Below, piece by piece: positions 16,159 to 24,727 of a DNA stretch of 64,000 nt. The notes beneath the pieces are model-generated. The model did not search any database. It worked only from the letters and a program-made list of their open reading frames with translations, and was not told the origin of the DNA. The stretch is from an uncultured Christensenella sp. Lineage in GTDB: Bacteria; Bacillota; Clostridia; Christensenellales; Borkfalkiaceae. Location: the NCBI GenBank assembly GCA_910576655.1, contig CAJTJC010000009.1:13976-77975 (forward strand). Direction: 5' to 3'. The translations under genes were made by a program, and so were the position numbers. The stretch's first letter is position 1. Every line of letters starts with the position of its first letter.

Positions 16159-16667
16159 GAGTAATAAGCGGCAGATACAGGGGAATGGCGCTTGCGGGCT
16201 TTAACGGCAGCGATATACGCCCCACCGCGGACAGGGTAAAGGAAAGCCTGTTCAATATAATTTCCGACCGCGTTGCGGGCGCGCGAGTGCTGGACGCGTT
16301 TTGCGGCAGCGGAAGCTTGGGCATAGAGTGCCTCTCGCGCGGGGCGGAGTTCGTGCATTTCAACGATAAATCGGCGGAAAGCGTCGCGCTCTGCAAAAAA
16401 AATTTATCGCGTATAGAGGGAAATTACAAGGTCACCTGCGCGGACTTTTCGCGTACGACGGGCGAGTTCGATTTGATTTTTATCGACCCTCCTTACGCTT
16501 CGGAAGCGGGCGTTGCCGCGCTGAACCTTGCCGCGCGTATCCTTTCAGAGGACGGAATAGCGGTTTACGAGCGCGACAGAAGCTTTACGGGTGAAATCGC
16601 GGGGCTTGAAAAGTACGACGAAAGGAAGTACGGAAGGACTTACTTAACTTTTTTTAAAAGGTCTTGA
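16155..16667 (+). CDS. rsmD: 16S rRNA (guanine966-N2)-methyltransferase
   Basis: 170 residues. MRVISGRYRGM at the N-terminus, RPTADRVKESLFNII, the SAM-binding LDAFCGSGSLGIE and the catalytic FIDPPYA (DPPY) are all diagnostic of RsmD. It methylates G966 of 16S rRNA during 30S assembly. It is followed after one base by coaD, the classic rsmD-coaD pair. Confidence 0.96.
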   Translation: MRVISGRYRGMALAGFNGSDIRPTADRVKESLFNIISDRVAGARVLDAFCGSGSLGIECLSRGAEFVHFNDKSAESVALCKKNLSRIEGNYKVTCADFSRTTGEFDLIFIDPPYASEAGVAALNLAARILSEDGIAVYERDRSFTGEIAGLEKYDERKYGRTYLTFFKRS

Positions 16668-16668
16668 A

Positions 16669-17157
16669 ATGAAAAAATGCGTATTTGCGGGCACCTTCGA
16701 CCCGCCTACGAAGGGACATAGACAGATAATAGACAACTGCCTTAAAATATTCGACGAGGTGGTGGTGGCCGTTATGGTCAACACCGCCAAGGCGCCGCTC
16801 TTTACCGTTGCCGAGCGCGAGGGGCTTTTGAAAAAGCTATTCGCAGGCGACAGTCGCGTGCGCGTGGTCGCGTTCGAGGGCGCAGCCGTCGACCTGTTGG
16901 AGCGGGAAAACACGCCCTTTTACGTTCGCGGCGTCAGAAACACGGTCGACTTCGAATACGAAAACGCGAATTGGTTTGCAAGCAAAAAGCTTAAAGACGA
17001 TATTATAACGATATACTTTCCCGCAGAGCAGGACAGTCTGCATATAAGCTCGTCGCTGGTCAGAAATTCCTATGCGTTTAAAAAAGACTTTTCGCCGCTG
17101 ATACCCGAGGAGATACTCGCGGACGTACAAAAAATTTTGAAGGATAAAAATGTTTAA
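16669..17157 (+). CDS. coaD: Phosphopantetheine adenylyltransferase
   Basis: 162 residues, starting KKCVFAGTFDPPTKGH with the T/HxGH nucleotidyltransferase motif. It also has the PFYVRGVRNTVDFEYE substrate loop and SSSLVRN near the C-terminus. It transfers AMP from ATP to 4'-phosphopantetheine, the penultimate step of CoA synthesis. The Shine-Dalgarno AGGTC lies in the end of rsmD. It overlaps the DAHP synthase gene by 8 bp. Confidence 0.97.
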   Translation: MKKCVFAGTFDPPTKGHRQIIDNCLKIFDEVVVAVMVNTAKAPLFTVAEREGLLKKLFAGDSRVRVVAFEGAAVDLLERENTPFYVRGVRNTVDFEYENANWFASKKLKDDIITIYFPAEQDSLHISSSLVRNSYAFKKDFSPLIPEEILADVQKILKDKNV

Positions 17158-18172
17158 CAAAAAGATAAAGATACCCGAACCCGAAGAAATACTCGAAGCA
17201 ATGCCCATGCCCGCCGCCCTCAAAGCAATCAAGCAAAAGCGGGACAGGCTGGTCTGCGACGTTATAACTGGCGCAAGCGACAAGCTTTTAATGATTGTGG
17301 GGCCCTGCTCCGCGCACGAGGAAAAGCCCGTGCTCGACTACGTAGAACGGTTGGGCAGGCTTAACGAAAGGGTGAAGGACAGGCTGGTTATCGTTCCCAG
17401 AATTTACACAAACAAGCCCCGCACTCGCGGCGTGGGCTATAAGGGTATGTTTTCCCAGCCCGACCCCAACAAGTCGGAGGATATTTTAAAGGGCATTTTC
17501 GCCATAAGAGAGCTGAACATAAAAGCGATTGAAGCAAGCGGTCTTACCGCGGCGGACGAAATGCTGTATCCATCTAACATACACTACGTAGACGATTTGC
17601 TTTCTTACGCCGCCGTCGGCGCGCGTTCGTGCGAAAACCAGCTTCACCGCCTCGTCGCAAGCGGGATAGAGGTGCCAGTCGGGGTCAAAAACCCTATGAG
17701 CGGCTCGATACTGACTATGCTCAATTCCGTCTACGCGGCGCAGAGTCCGCAGGTGTTCAAGCTTAACGGCTGGCAGGTGGAGACGGACGGCAATCCGCTT
17801 GCGCACTGCATACTGCGCGGCGCGGTCGACGCGTACGGCAACGACATTCCCAACTATCACTACGAAACGGTAATGCAGGTCTGCTCGGCATATTCCAAGT
17901 CGGACTTGTCTAACCCCGCCGTAATAATAGATTGCAACCATTCCAACAGCGGCAAGCAGTTCCGTCAGCAGGTGCGTATTTGCGAAGAGGTAATGCGCAA
18001 CAGGAATTACGACGCCGATTTCAAGAACACCGTCAAGGGCTTTATGGTTGAAAGCTTTATCGAAGAGGGCAACCAGAAAGAGGATATAATTTACGGCAAG
18101 TCGATAACCGACCCGTGCCTCGGCTGGGAGGATACCGAGCGGCTTATTTTAAGCGTGGCGGAGAAGATATAA
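17150..18172 (+). CDS. aroF: 3-deoxy-7-phosphoheptulonate synthase, AroFGH type
   Basis: 340 residues, matching class I-alpha DAHP synthase. Landmarks are LMIVGPCSAHE (metal and PEP site), RIYTNKPRTRGVGYKGM, GARSCENQLHR (family GARTTESQ), PVGVKNP, VIIDCNHSNSGK and GFMVESFIEEGNQ. It condenses PEP and erythrose 4-phosphate, the first step of the shikimate pathway. It is coupled by TAATG to pheA, so entry to aromatic synthesis and the phenylalanine branch are co-expressed. Confidence 0.95.
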   Translation: MFNKKIKIPEPEEILEAMPMPAALKAIKQKRDRLVCDVITGASDKLLMIVGPCSAHEEKPVLDYVERLGRLNERVKDRLVIVPRIYTNKPRTRGVGYKGMFSQPDPNKSEDILKGIFAIRELNIKAIEASGLTAADEMLYPSNIHYVDDLLSYAAVGARSCENQLHRLVASGIEVPVGVKNPMSGSILTMLNSVYAAQSPQVFKLNGWQVETDGNPLAHCILRGAVDAYGNDIPNYHYETVMQVCSAYSKSDLSNPAVIIDCNHSNSGKQFRQQVRICEEVMRNRNYDADFKNTVKGFMVESFIEEGNQKEDIIYGKSITDPCLGWEDTERLILSVAEKI

Positions 18173-18957
18173 TGATAACAGCCTATCTCGGTCCCGAGGA
18201 CAGCTACAGCTATCTTGCGGCGCAAAAAATGACGCCGTCTCACGTTCTTAAAGCGTACGACAGCTTTCCGCTTATCTTCCGCGCCCTTACCTCGGGCGAG
18301 GCTGACTGCGCGGTAATTCCCATCGAAAACAGTCTTAACGGCGAGGTCACGCAGAACATCGACCTTTTGCAGGCTTCCGACGCGATAGTGGCGGTAGAGG
18401 AGTGCGCGGTTGAAATCGAGCACCGGCTTGCAACCCTGGGCAAGCCCGAACGGATTAAGCGCGTTTACAGTCACCGTCAGGCGCTGGACCAGTGCGCGGA
18501 ATATCTGTTCGCCCATTTTCCGAAGGCGAAGCTTATCGCGGTGCCATCAACGTCGGCAAGCCTCGAAATGATAAAAACGAACGAGGACGCGGGCATCGTC
18601 GGCGCGCACGTCAGAAGAGAGGGGATAATCCTTTCAAAGGAAAATATCGCCGACTGCGCCGAAAACGCGACCGTATTTTTAAAGCTTGTCCGCGGCGCGA
18701 TTGACGGAAGCGCGCGCACCCGTAAAATTTATTTTTCGGTTACCTGCCCCAACGTATCCGGCGCGCTTATAAAGCTTTTGCAAAGCGTTGCCGCGCACGG
18801 ACTGAATATGACGAAATTACAGTCGCGCCCCATTAAAGAGGCGCGGGACGAATTCAGGTTCTTTATAGAGGCGGAGGGCGACTATTCTAAGCTTAAATCC
18901 GCAGTTGCGGACATATCCGCGGCGGCCCTGTCGTTCAAGCTTTTAGGCGCATATTAG
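18172..18957 (+). CDS. pheA: Prephenate dehydratase with ACT domain
   Basis: The ATG at 18172 overlaps the previous stop; a longer frame is a shadow. The 261-residue protein has the periplasmic-binding-like catalytic domain (AYLGPEDSYSYLAA, CAVIPIENSLNGEV, STSASLEM, NATVFLKL). A C-terminal ACT domain carries ALIKLLQSVAAHGLNMTKLQSRPIKE, close to the ESRP signature for Phe-binding feedback control. The 3' end overlaps the convergent YlbJ-like gene by 15 bp with no room for a terminator. Confidence 0.95.
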   Translation: MITAYLGPEDSYSYLAAQKMTPSHVLKAYDSFPLIFRALTSGEADCAVIPIENSLNGEVTQNIDLLQASDAIVAVEECAVEIEHRLATLGKPERIKRVYSHRQALDQCAEYLFAHFPKAKLIAVPSTSASLEMIKTNEDAGIVGAHVRREGIILSKENIADCAENATVFLKLVRGAIDGSARTRKIYFSVTCPNVSGALIKLLQSVAAHGLNMTKLQSRPIKEARDEFRFFIEAEGDYSKLKSAVADISAAALSFKLLGAY

Positions 18958-19893
18958 CAGCAGCAGTAAAAAGCACGCCGTCGCCTGTGCAAGCTTTACG
19001 CCCACGAAATACAGCGGCGGGACGCCCGCTTTTCCGAAATACGCGTATTGCTGCATAAGTATCGACGCTCCGCCGAAGGTTATCAAAAACCCCGCAAGCG
19101 GCACGCTCAGGCTTCCGCCCGCGGCGGACAGAGTGCGGCAGCCTACCGTCACCTCGACGAGTCCGAGACTTACCGCCCTGGCGCTGCGTTCGTCGGTGAA
19201 CAGGGCGAACAGCTTTTCGAAGGCTATAAGAAAATTGAAGTCGGACAGTATCTGCGCCGTTACTGCGAAAAAGGCGATAAATCCGCCCGCCACGGCGACG
19301 GAAACCACCGCGCCGTAAAACGAGTCGTAAAGCAGGTTGCCCTTTACGGGCGCGCGCTTTAAGTCGGCGTCGCCGTCCTTCTTTGAAAAAAACGAGATTA
19401 TAAGGGCAATAATCAGCACGGACAGAAAATGCGCAAGCAGTATCTTCCAGCCCGCCGATTTGTCGCCCAGCATCTTTACGCCGACGCTGCCTATAATGAA
19501 CAGCGGACCCGACGTCGAGCAGAGAGCAGAAAGCTTTTTCGCGTCCTTCGCACTTATGCTGCCGTTTTCGAAGAATTCAAGCACGCATTTCGAGCCTGCG
19601 GGATAGCCGGAGCATATACTTATAATAAAACAGACCGCTGCGGCGGGCGGCAGATTGAACAGCCCCGTCACCTTTTTTAACGGCAGCGACGCCTTTTCGG
19701 CAAAGCCCGATTTTATCATAATAAGCGTTATTACCATAAATGGGAACAGTGACGGCAGCACACATTCCGCCCACATCGCAAAGCCTTGAAGGCAGCTTGA
19801 TATATAGCGCTCGGGATAAATTATTATCGCGCCCGCAATCATGGTGAGAAGGGTTGCGGGAACGGCGAATTTCAATACGCGGATTAACTTCAT
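18943..19893 (-). CDS. YlbJ-like nucleoside-recognition (gate) domain membrane protein
   Basis: The start MKLIRVLKF at 19893 gives 316 residues; the longer frame overlaps the divergent patatin gene. About eight hydrophobic segments are seen. ECVLPSLFPFMVITLIMIKSGF, SGYPAGSKCVLEFF and a C-terminal GLVEVTVGCRTL repeat the internal gate motif of the sporulation membrane protein YlbJ and SpoVV-like families. The Bacillus protein is about 400 residues, so this is a compact relative. A sporulation role is not proven. Confidence 0.7.
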   Translation of the reverse strand: MKLIRVLKFAVPATLLTMIAGAIIIYPERYISSCLQGFAMWAECVLPSLFPFMVITLIMIKSGFAEKASLPLKKVTGLFNLPPAAAVCFIISICSGYPAGSKCVLEFFENGSISAKDAKKLSALCSTSGPLFIIGSVGVKMLGDKSAGWKILLAHFLSVLIIALIISFFSKKDGDADLKRAPVKGNLLYDSFYGAVVSVAVAGGFIAFFAVTAQILSDFNFLIAFEKLFALFTDERSARAVSLGLVEVTVGCRTLSAAGGSLSVPLAGFLITFGGASILMQQYAYFGKAGVPPLYFVGVKLAQATACFLLLLLICA

Positions 19894-19927
19894 AAGTAAT
19901 ATAAAATACTTCTTCAAGGGGGCGAAT

Positions 19928-20719
19928 ATGAGTAAAAAATTAGGACTTGCACTCGGCAGCGGAGGCGCGCGCGGCGTGGCGCACGCGGGCTTTTTGCTCG
20001 CGCTCGAGGAAGAGGGGATAAAGCCCGCGTTTATTTCCGGCTGCTCAATGGGCGCGGTCGTCGGCGGCGTGTACGCAAGCGGCGTATCCGCCGAAAAAAT
20101 GCACGAGGCGGTGTTAAAGCTTAAAAAGCGCGACATAATTTCGCTTAACCCTGCGGCTATTACGCAGATGTCCATACTTCGCAGCGGCAAGGTGCGCGAC
20201 CTGCTTACGGCTCATCTCGCGGTTAAAAATATCGAGGATTTTCCTATAAAGTTTTCCTGCGTCGCAACCGACGTTCTTTCGGGCGGTATGCACCTTTTTA
20301 CGGAGGGCGACGCCGCTTTCGCCATACAGGCGTCAAGCACTATTCCCGCCGTATTCAGGCCCGTCAAATTGGGCGATAAGCTGCTCGTCGACGGCGGCTG
20401 CGTCTGCCGCGTGCCCATAGATACCGTCAAGGCAATGGGCGCGGACGTGGTTATCGCCGTGGACGTACTTAAAAACTGCTCGCAGCCGATAGACGACGTT
20501 AACAATATCGTAAGTATGGTTCTGCGCGTGTTCGACATTATGGACGCCCACAATTCCGCTCTGCGCTACGAGCGAGACAGGGATATGTGCGACCTGTTGA
20601 TAGAGCCCGAAATGAAGGGCATGAGCCAGTACGTAATCAAGGATTTGGACAGGGCGTTCGAAGAGGGCTACGCTGCTGCCAGAGACAATATGCAAAGGAT
20701 AAAAGAGCTGTTGGATTAA
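19928..20719 (+). CDS. Patatin-like phospholipase (RssA/YchK type)
   Basis: The start at 19928 has AAGGGGG upstream. The 263-residue protein has the oxyanion hole GSGGARGVAHAG at its N-terminus, the nucleophile elbow GCSMG (Ser about residue 40) and the catalytic DGG near residue 155. All dyad residues are intact. It is a cytosolic or membrane-peripheral acyl hydrolase; the physiological substrate is unknown. Divergent from the YlbJ-like gene across only 34 bp; rarA starts 2 bp after its stop. Confidence 0.85.
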   Translation: MSKKLGLALGSGGARGVAHAGFLLALEEEGIKPAFISGCSMGAVVGGVYASGVSAEKMHEAVLKLKKRDIISLNPAAITQMSILRSGKVRDLLTAHLAVKNIEDFPIKFSCVATDVLSGGMHLFTEGDAAFAIQASSTIPAVFRPVKLGDKLLVDGGCVCRVPIDTVKAMGADVVIAVDVLKNCSQPIDDVNNIVSMVLRVFDIMDAHNSALRYERDRDMCDLLIEPEMKGMSQYVIKDLDRAFEEGYAAARDNMQRIKELLD

Positions 20720-20721
20720 TT

Positions 20722-22035
20722 ATGGATTTATTCGATTTGAACGGCAACGAAGAGGGGGCTAAGCCCCTTGCCGAGCGCATGCGCGCAAACAATTTAAACG
20801 AGTTCGTCGGTCAGAAGCATCTGGTTTCGGAAGGCTCGCTGCTGCGCCGCGCGATACTTGCGGACAGGCTGGGAAGCTGTATTTTCTGGGGACCTCCCGG
20901 AACGGGTAAAACTACCCTTGCAAACATAATCGCCGCGACTACTCACGGCGAGTTTATAAAGCTCAACGCGGTGCAGGCGGGCGTTGCCGACGTAAAAAAA
21001 GCGGTTGAAACCGCGCTGAACAATTTGAAGCTTTACGGCAAACGCACCTATCTTATGCTTGACGAGTGTCACCGCTTCAACAAAACGCAGTCCGATTCGC
21101 TGTTGCCGTCAATCGAGAGGGGGACGATAATTTTTATCGGCTCGACTACCGAAAATCCCTATTCGTCAATGACGCCCGCAATCGTTTCGCGGTGCCGCGT
21201 TTTCGAGTTTAAGCACCTTTCCGACGGCGACGTGTCCGAAGCGCTCGTCCGTGCGCTACGCGACAGGCGCAAGGGGCTGGGCGAATATAACGCCTCGATA
21301 GACGACGACGCGCTGGGACATATAGCGCGGCTTTCGGGCGGCGATTTGCGCACCGCGTACAACGCGTTAGAGCTTGCCGTTCTCACCACGCCGCCGCAGT
21401 CCGACGGCAGCATAAGGGTAAGCCTTTCGGATGCGGAGCAGTCAATTCAGCGCAAGGCGCTCTCTTACAGCGAGGACGCGTATTACGACTATCTTTCGGC
21501 TTTTTGCAAGTCGCTGCGCGGGTCCGATTCCAACGCCGCGCTGTACTACGCAATGCGGCTTATCGAGGGCGGTTGCGACCCTATGCTGCTTTTAAGGCGG
21601 TTGGTGGTTCACTCGTCAGAGGACGTCGGCATGGCTGACCCCAACGCGCTCAACGTGGCGACTTCCGCAATGTACGCATTTGAAAAAATCGGCTATCCCG
21701 AGGGACTTATCCCTATGTCTAACGCAATAATCTACGTTTGCGAGGCGCCTAAAAGCAACACGGTCGTTCAGGCTATGGGCGCGGCGAAAAAGGACGCGCG
21801 CGAGGTGCGCGACGACGAAGGCGTTCCGCCGTATTTGAAGGACAACACCTTCGGCGACGGCGCGACGAAGGCTCAAAGCGGCAAGTACAAGTACCCGCAC
21901 GACTTTGCGGGCGGCTGGGTCAATCAGCAGTATCTGCCCGATAAGCTAAAAGACAGAATTTACTATACCCCGTCCGAATACGGCTACGAAAAAACGGTCA
22001 GGCAAAACAGAAAGGACAAGGGAAAGCTTAAATAG
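20722..22035 (+). CDS. rarA: Replication-associated recombination protein A
   Basis: The start at 20722 gives 437 residues. The AAA+ motifs are Walker A WGPPGTGKTT, Walker B MLDECHRF, sensor 1 GSTTENP and an Arg finger region VSRCRVFEF. The MgsA/RarA C-terminal tetramerisation domain follows (LSYSEDAYYDYLSAFCKSLRGSD and CDPMLLLRRLVVHSSEDVGMADP). It acts at stalled replication forks. It sits directly after the patatin gene without its own promoter. Confidence 0.95.
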   Translation: MDLFDLNGNEEGAKPLAERMRANNLNEFVGQKHLVSEGSLLRRAILADRLGSCIFWGPPGTGKTTLANIIAATTHGEFIKLNAVQAGVADVKKAVETALNNLKLYGKRTYLMLDECHRFNKTQSDSLLPSIERGTIIFIGSTTENPYSSMTPAIVSRCRVFEFKHLSDGDVSEALVRALRDRRKGLGEYNASIDDDALGHIARLSGGDLRTAYNALELAVLTTPPQSDGSIRVSLSDAEQSIQRKALSYSEDAYYDYLSAFCKSLRGSDSNAALYYAMRLIEGGCDPMLLLRRLVVHSSEDVGMADPNALNVATSAMYAFEKIGYPEGLIPMSNAIIYVCEAPKSNTVVQAMGAAKKDAREVRDDEGVPPYLKDNTFGDGATKAQSGKYKYPHDFAGGWVNQQYLPDKLKDRIYYTPSEYGYEKTVRQNRKDKGKLK

Positions 22036-22073
22036 TGCATGCCGCACATACCGCAAAACTTCAAGGACGGAAT

Positions 22074-22832
22074 ATGGATATAGGAATAAAGAATAAATTT
22101 ATCGTATACCAAATTTTTATTAGCTCCGCATTTGCCATATGTGTTGTGTTAACCGTACTGTTTTGGATATTTTGTTATAGCGACTATAACAATAGTAAGT
22201 TATTACGAAATGGTATAGAAGTTGAAGCTGAGATTGTAGATGTAAGGGAAATAGATGTTTCGCCCGGCGATTCAAACACAACGAGAAGAGCTTGGGAATG
22301 TATTTATTCGTATGTGGCGCCTGACGGTAAAGAATATTCTGGGTGGGTTGGTCAGTTTTCACAAAAACAATATGCGGTTGAGCATATTGGTGAAAAAGTT
22401 ACGATAGTAATTGACCCGACAGATGGTTATAGCACTCACGGCACGTTGGCGGGTATAGCCCTTCGACAAAAAAACAACAACACGCATTTAATACTTGCTT
22501 ACATATTTACGGGCTTTCTCTGTATAGCGGCTTATCTGTTCTTTTACAGGGTCGTATATAGAAATGCGTTAAACGCAAGAATATCAAAGCATTACGATTG
22601 CGGATATATAAATGGCGTTAAGCAAGGTGAAGTAACAAAGGTTGTTAAGTGGGTAGTTTGCTACGTTAAGGTAAAGTATCAAGACGATAGCGGCGCAACG
22701 AGAGAGAAGTGGGCGCGGTCTTGGTTTACGCATAAGGAAGCAAAATTTTTGCAAGAAAAGAAAACTGTCAATATCGTACCCTACAAAAACACTTACGGCA
22801 TTTTGGAGGAAACTTCCGAAGCAAAAAATTAA
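22074..22832 (+). CDS. Two-segment membrane protein, DUF3592-like
   Basis: The ATG at 22074 has AAGGACGG upstream and is preferred over a GTG at 22035 inside the rarA stop. The 252-residue protein has one N-terminal membrane segment (about 12-35) and another near residues 130-155. Each is followed by a similar beta-rich soluble unit with a W..Y.Y/V..DG/DSG pattern (CIYSYVAPDGKEYSG; CYVKVKYQDDSGA), as in DUF3592 proteins. The base composition is visibly more AT-rich than neighbouring rarA, hinting at separate acquisition. Function unknown. Confidence 0.65.
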   Translation: MDIGIKNKFIVYQIFISSAFAICVVLTVLFWIFCYSDYNNSKLLRNGIEVEAEIVDVREIDVSPGDSNTTRRAWECIYSYVAPDGKEYSGWVGQFSQKQYAVEHIGEKVTIVIDPTDGYSTHGTLAGIALRQKNNNTHLILAYIFTGFLCIAAYLFFYRVVYRNALNARISKHYDCGYINGVKQGEVTKVVKWVVCYVKVKYQDDSGATREKWARSWFTHKEAKFLQEKKTVNIVPYKNTYGILEETSEAKN

Positions 22833-22840
22833 ATATATAG

Positions 22841-22873
22841 AAAAGCTCTTGAAAAATATTCAAGAGCTTTTTT
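22841..22873 (+). terminator. Intrinsic terminator after DUF3592-like gene
   Basis: A 13-bp stem AAAAGCTCTTGAA/TTCAAGAGCTTTT with a 5-nt loop, ending in six T. Confidence 0.9.
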
Positions 22874-22888
22874 GTTGCCGTTTTGATG

Positions 22889-22951
22889 TTGACAAATACG
22901 GTTTTTATTTTATGCTGAATGAAGCGCGCTGCGACGGCGCGCCTTTTTTTT
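22889..22951 (+). other. Consensus promoter directly abutting a GC hairpin with T8 tail
   Basis: TTGACA (22889-22894), 16 bp, TATGCT (22911-22916). A hairpin GCGCGC/GCGCGC (22924-22942) and eight T follow. Any transcript would stop after about 25 nt. It may be an attenuated or decoy promoter, or a chance arrangement. The rest of the gap (22833-23089) shows no ORF. Confidence 0.35.
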
Positions 22952-23089
22952 GTGCGGTAGAATATTTTTAATTTCAGTCAAATAAATATAGGTAAAGAGT
23001 ATTGTCGCAAATGTTCCATAAGTAGTGCGTTTACGGCAAAATCAGACATAATTTTTAGTATTTAATGTGATATTATCGGAGAGTAAGCA

Positions 23090-23854
23090 GTGATTAGAAC
23101 TTTTAAACTTAAAAGCGCGTTGCTTGCGGCGGTTGCCGCGGTTATCTTTACGGTGCTGTCGGTTACGGTATACTACACGGGCGCGTATGCGGTGTATTTC
23201 GGAAACACTACGCGCCTCGTTCCCATTTACAGCGTCGAGCGGGAGGACAAAACCGTCGCAATTTCCTTCGACTGCGCTTGGGGCGTCGAGCATACGGACG
23301 GTATATTGAACGCGCTTAAAGTCAGCGGCGTAAAGGCGACCTGGTTCATGGTCGAATTCTGGGCCGAGAAGTATCCCGAGTACGTCAAAAAAATAGACGC
23401 GGCAGGGCACGAAATCGGCACGCACTCGTCGACGCATAGCTATATGTCAAAGCAGAACAGCGAGGAAATCAAGTTAGAGCTTTCCACCTCGTCCGAAGCG
23501 ATTAAGTCGGTTACGGGTAAGGACGTCAACCTTTTCCGTCCGCCCTACGGCGACTACGACGACGAGCTTATCAAAACCGCGTCTGAGCTGGGCTATTATA
23601 CCATACAGTGGGATACTGACAGTCTGGACTGGAAGGACCTTTCGGCAACGGACATTGCAATGCGCGTAATCGGCAGCGTCAAAAACGGCTCGATTATCCT
23701 CATGCACAACAACGGACTGCATACCGCGGAGGCGGTTCCCATAATTTTGGAAACGCTGAAAAACAAGGGTTACAGCTTCGTGCCGATAGGCGAGCTTATC
23801 TATAAAGATAACTACACTATCGACGGCACGGGCAGACAAATCCCTGCAAAGTAA
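23090..23854 (+). CDS. Polysaccharide deacetylase (PdaB-like, NodB domain)
   Basis: A GTG start with GGAGAG 6 bp upstream. The 254-residue protein has an N-terminal signal anchor (about residues 8-33) and a NodB domain. Motif 1 is ISFDCAWG, motif 2 is GTHSSTHSYMS, motif 3 is FRPPYGDYD, motif 4 is DTDSLDWKD and motif 5 is SIILMHNN. SFDCAWG in place of TFDDG is the variant seen in PdaB/sporulation-type deacetylases. It would act on peptidoglycan or another cell-wall glycan outside the membrane. Confidence 0.88.
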   Translation: MIRTFKLKSALLAAVAAVIFTVLSVTVYYTGAYAVYFGNTTRLVPIYSVEREDKTVAISFDCAWGVEHTDGILNALKVSGVKATWFMVEFWAEKYPEYVKKIDAAGHEIGTHSSTHSYMSKQNSEEIKLELSTSSEAIKSVTGKDVNLFRPPYGDYDDELIKTASELGYYTIQWDTDSLDWKDLSATDIAMRVIGSVKNGSIILMHNNGLHTAEAVPIILETLKNKGYSFVPIGELIYKDNYTIDGTGRQIPAK

Positions 23855-23885
23855 AACGATTTGAAAAACTTTTTTGGAGGCATAT

Positions 23886-24575
23886 ATGAATTACAACGCG
23901 GAGAAAAACAATAAGGTTTACATTTACGGAGAAATAGTTTCCGACGCCGAGTTCTCGCACGAGGTTTACGGCGAAGGGTTTTACGAGTTTTACGTCAGGG
24001 TAATGCGGCTTTCGGGTCAGGCGGATATACTTCCCGTTACCGTTTCGGAGCGGATTATGACCGAGGATATGAAGCGCGGCGGATACATCTGCGCGCTGGG
24101 TCAGTTCCGTTCGTATAACAAGCTCGAGGACGGAAAATCCCGCCTTATGCTTACGGTGTTCGTGCGCGAGCTTCTCGACTCTCAGCCCGATAAAAACCCC
24201 AACTCTATTGTGCTTTCGGGCTATATCTGCAAGCCGCCCGTGTACAGAACAACGCCCTTTAACCGCGAAATTGCCGATTTGCTGGTCGCGGTAAACCGCA
24301 GCTATAACAAGTCGGACTACATTCCCGCGATAGCCTGGGGCAGAAACGCGCGCTTTGTAAGGAATTTGACCGTGGGCGACAAGGTCGCGCTGTCGGGCAG
24401 AATTCAAAGCAGGGAATACCAGAAAAAGCAGCCCGACGAAAGCTTTGTTACGATGACCGCTTACGAGGTTTCCATTTCCAAGCTTGCGGCTTTTGACGAC
24501 GACAGCGAATTCGATATAGACAGCGAGTTCGACCTGTATTCCGTCCCCCGCGCAACAGAATATGAAAATCAGTAA
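23886..24575 (+). CDS. Single-stranded DNA-binding protein-like, two OB folds
   Basis: The start at 23886 has a perfect GGAGG 5 bp upstream. The 229-residue protein appears to hold two OB folds. The second (residues about 105-195) contains SIVLSGYICKPPVYRTTPFNREIADLLVAVNR, YIPAIAWGRNARFVRNL and KVALSGRIQSREY, the classic SSB pattern. The first is more divergent. An Asp/Glu-rich stretch precedes the C-terminus, but the usual DDDIPF tip is absent. Probably an auxiliary SSB rather than the replicative one. Confidence 0.8.
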   Translation: MNYNAEKNNKVYIYGEIVSDAEFSHEVYGEGFYEFYVRVMRLSGQADILPVTVSERIMTEDMKRGGYICALGQFRSYNKLEDGKSRLMLTVFVRELLDSQPDKNPNSIVLSGYICKPPVYRTTPFNREIADLLVAVNRSYNKSDYIPAIAWGRNARFVRNLTVGDKVALSGRIQSREYQKKQPDESFVTMTAYEVSISKLAAFDDDSEFDIDSEFDLYSVPRATEYENQ

Positions 24576-24583
24576 AAAACAAC

Positions 24584-24611
24584 GACTCTACCGTGCGTAG
24601 AGTCTTTTTTT
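24584..24611 (+). terminator. Terminator after SSB-like gene
   Basis: GACTCTAC, 5-nt loop, GTAGAGTC, then T7. The stem core CTCTAC-N5-GTAGAG recurs near 42.9 and 50.6 kb in front of XRE genes. Confidence 0.85.
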
Positions 24612-24622
24612 ATACCGTAGAG

Positions 24623-24698
24623 AAAATGCAACGGTGCGCAACCAAAATGCAACCTGTAAAATATAGATTTTTACAGATTAGTATAGTATAATTATAAT
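24623..24698 (+). promoter_or_regulatory. Promoter with upstream direct repeats, lipoprotein-protease operon
   Basis: TTTACA (24670-24675), 17 bp, TATAAT (24693-24698). Upstream, AAAATGCAAC occurs at 24623-24632 and 24644-24653, 21 bp apart (two helical turns), a likely regulator site. Confidence 0.6.
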
Positions 24699-24727
24699 AG
24701 TATTAAAGTATTCGGGGGTATCGGAAT

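Noticed and set aside
18943..20190. 415-residue form of the YlbJ-like protein
   Set aside because: The extra 99 residues run antisense through the divergent patatin gene and are low-complexity; MKLIRV at 19893 starts the membrane domain.
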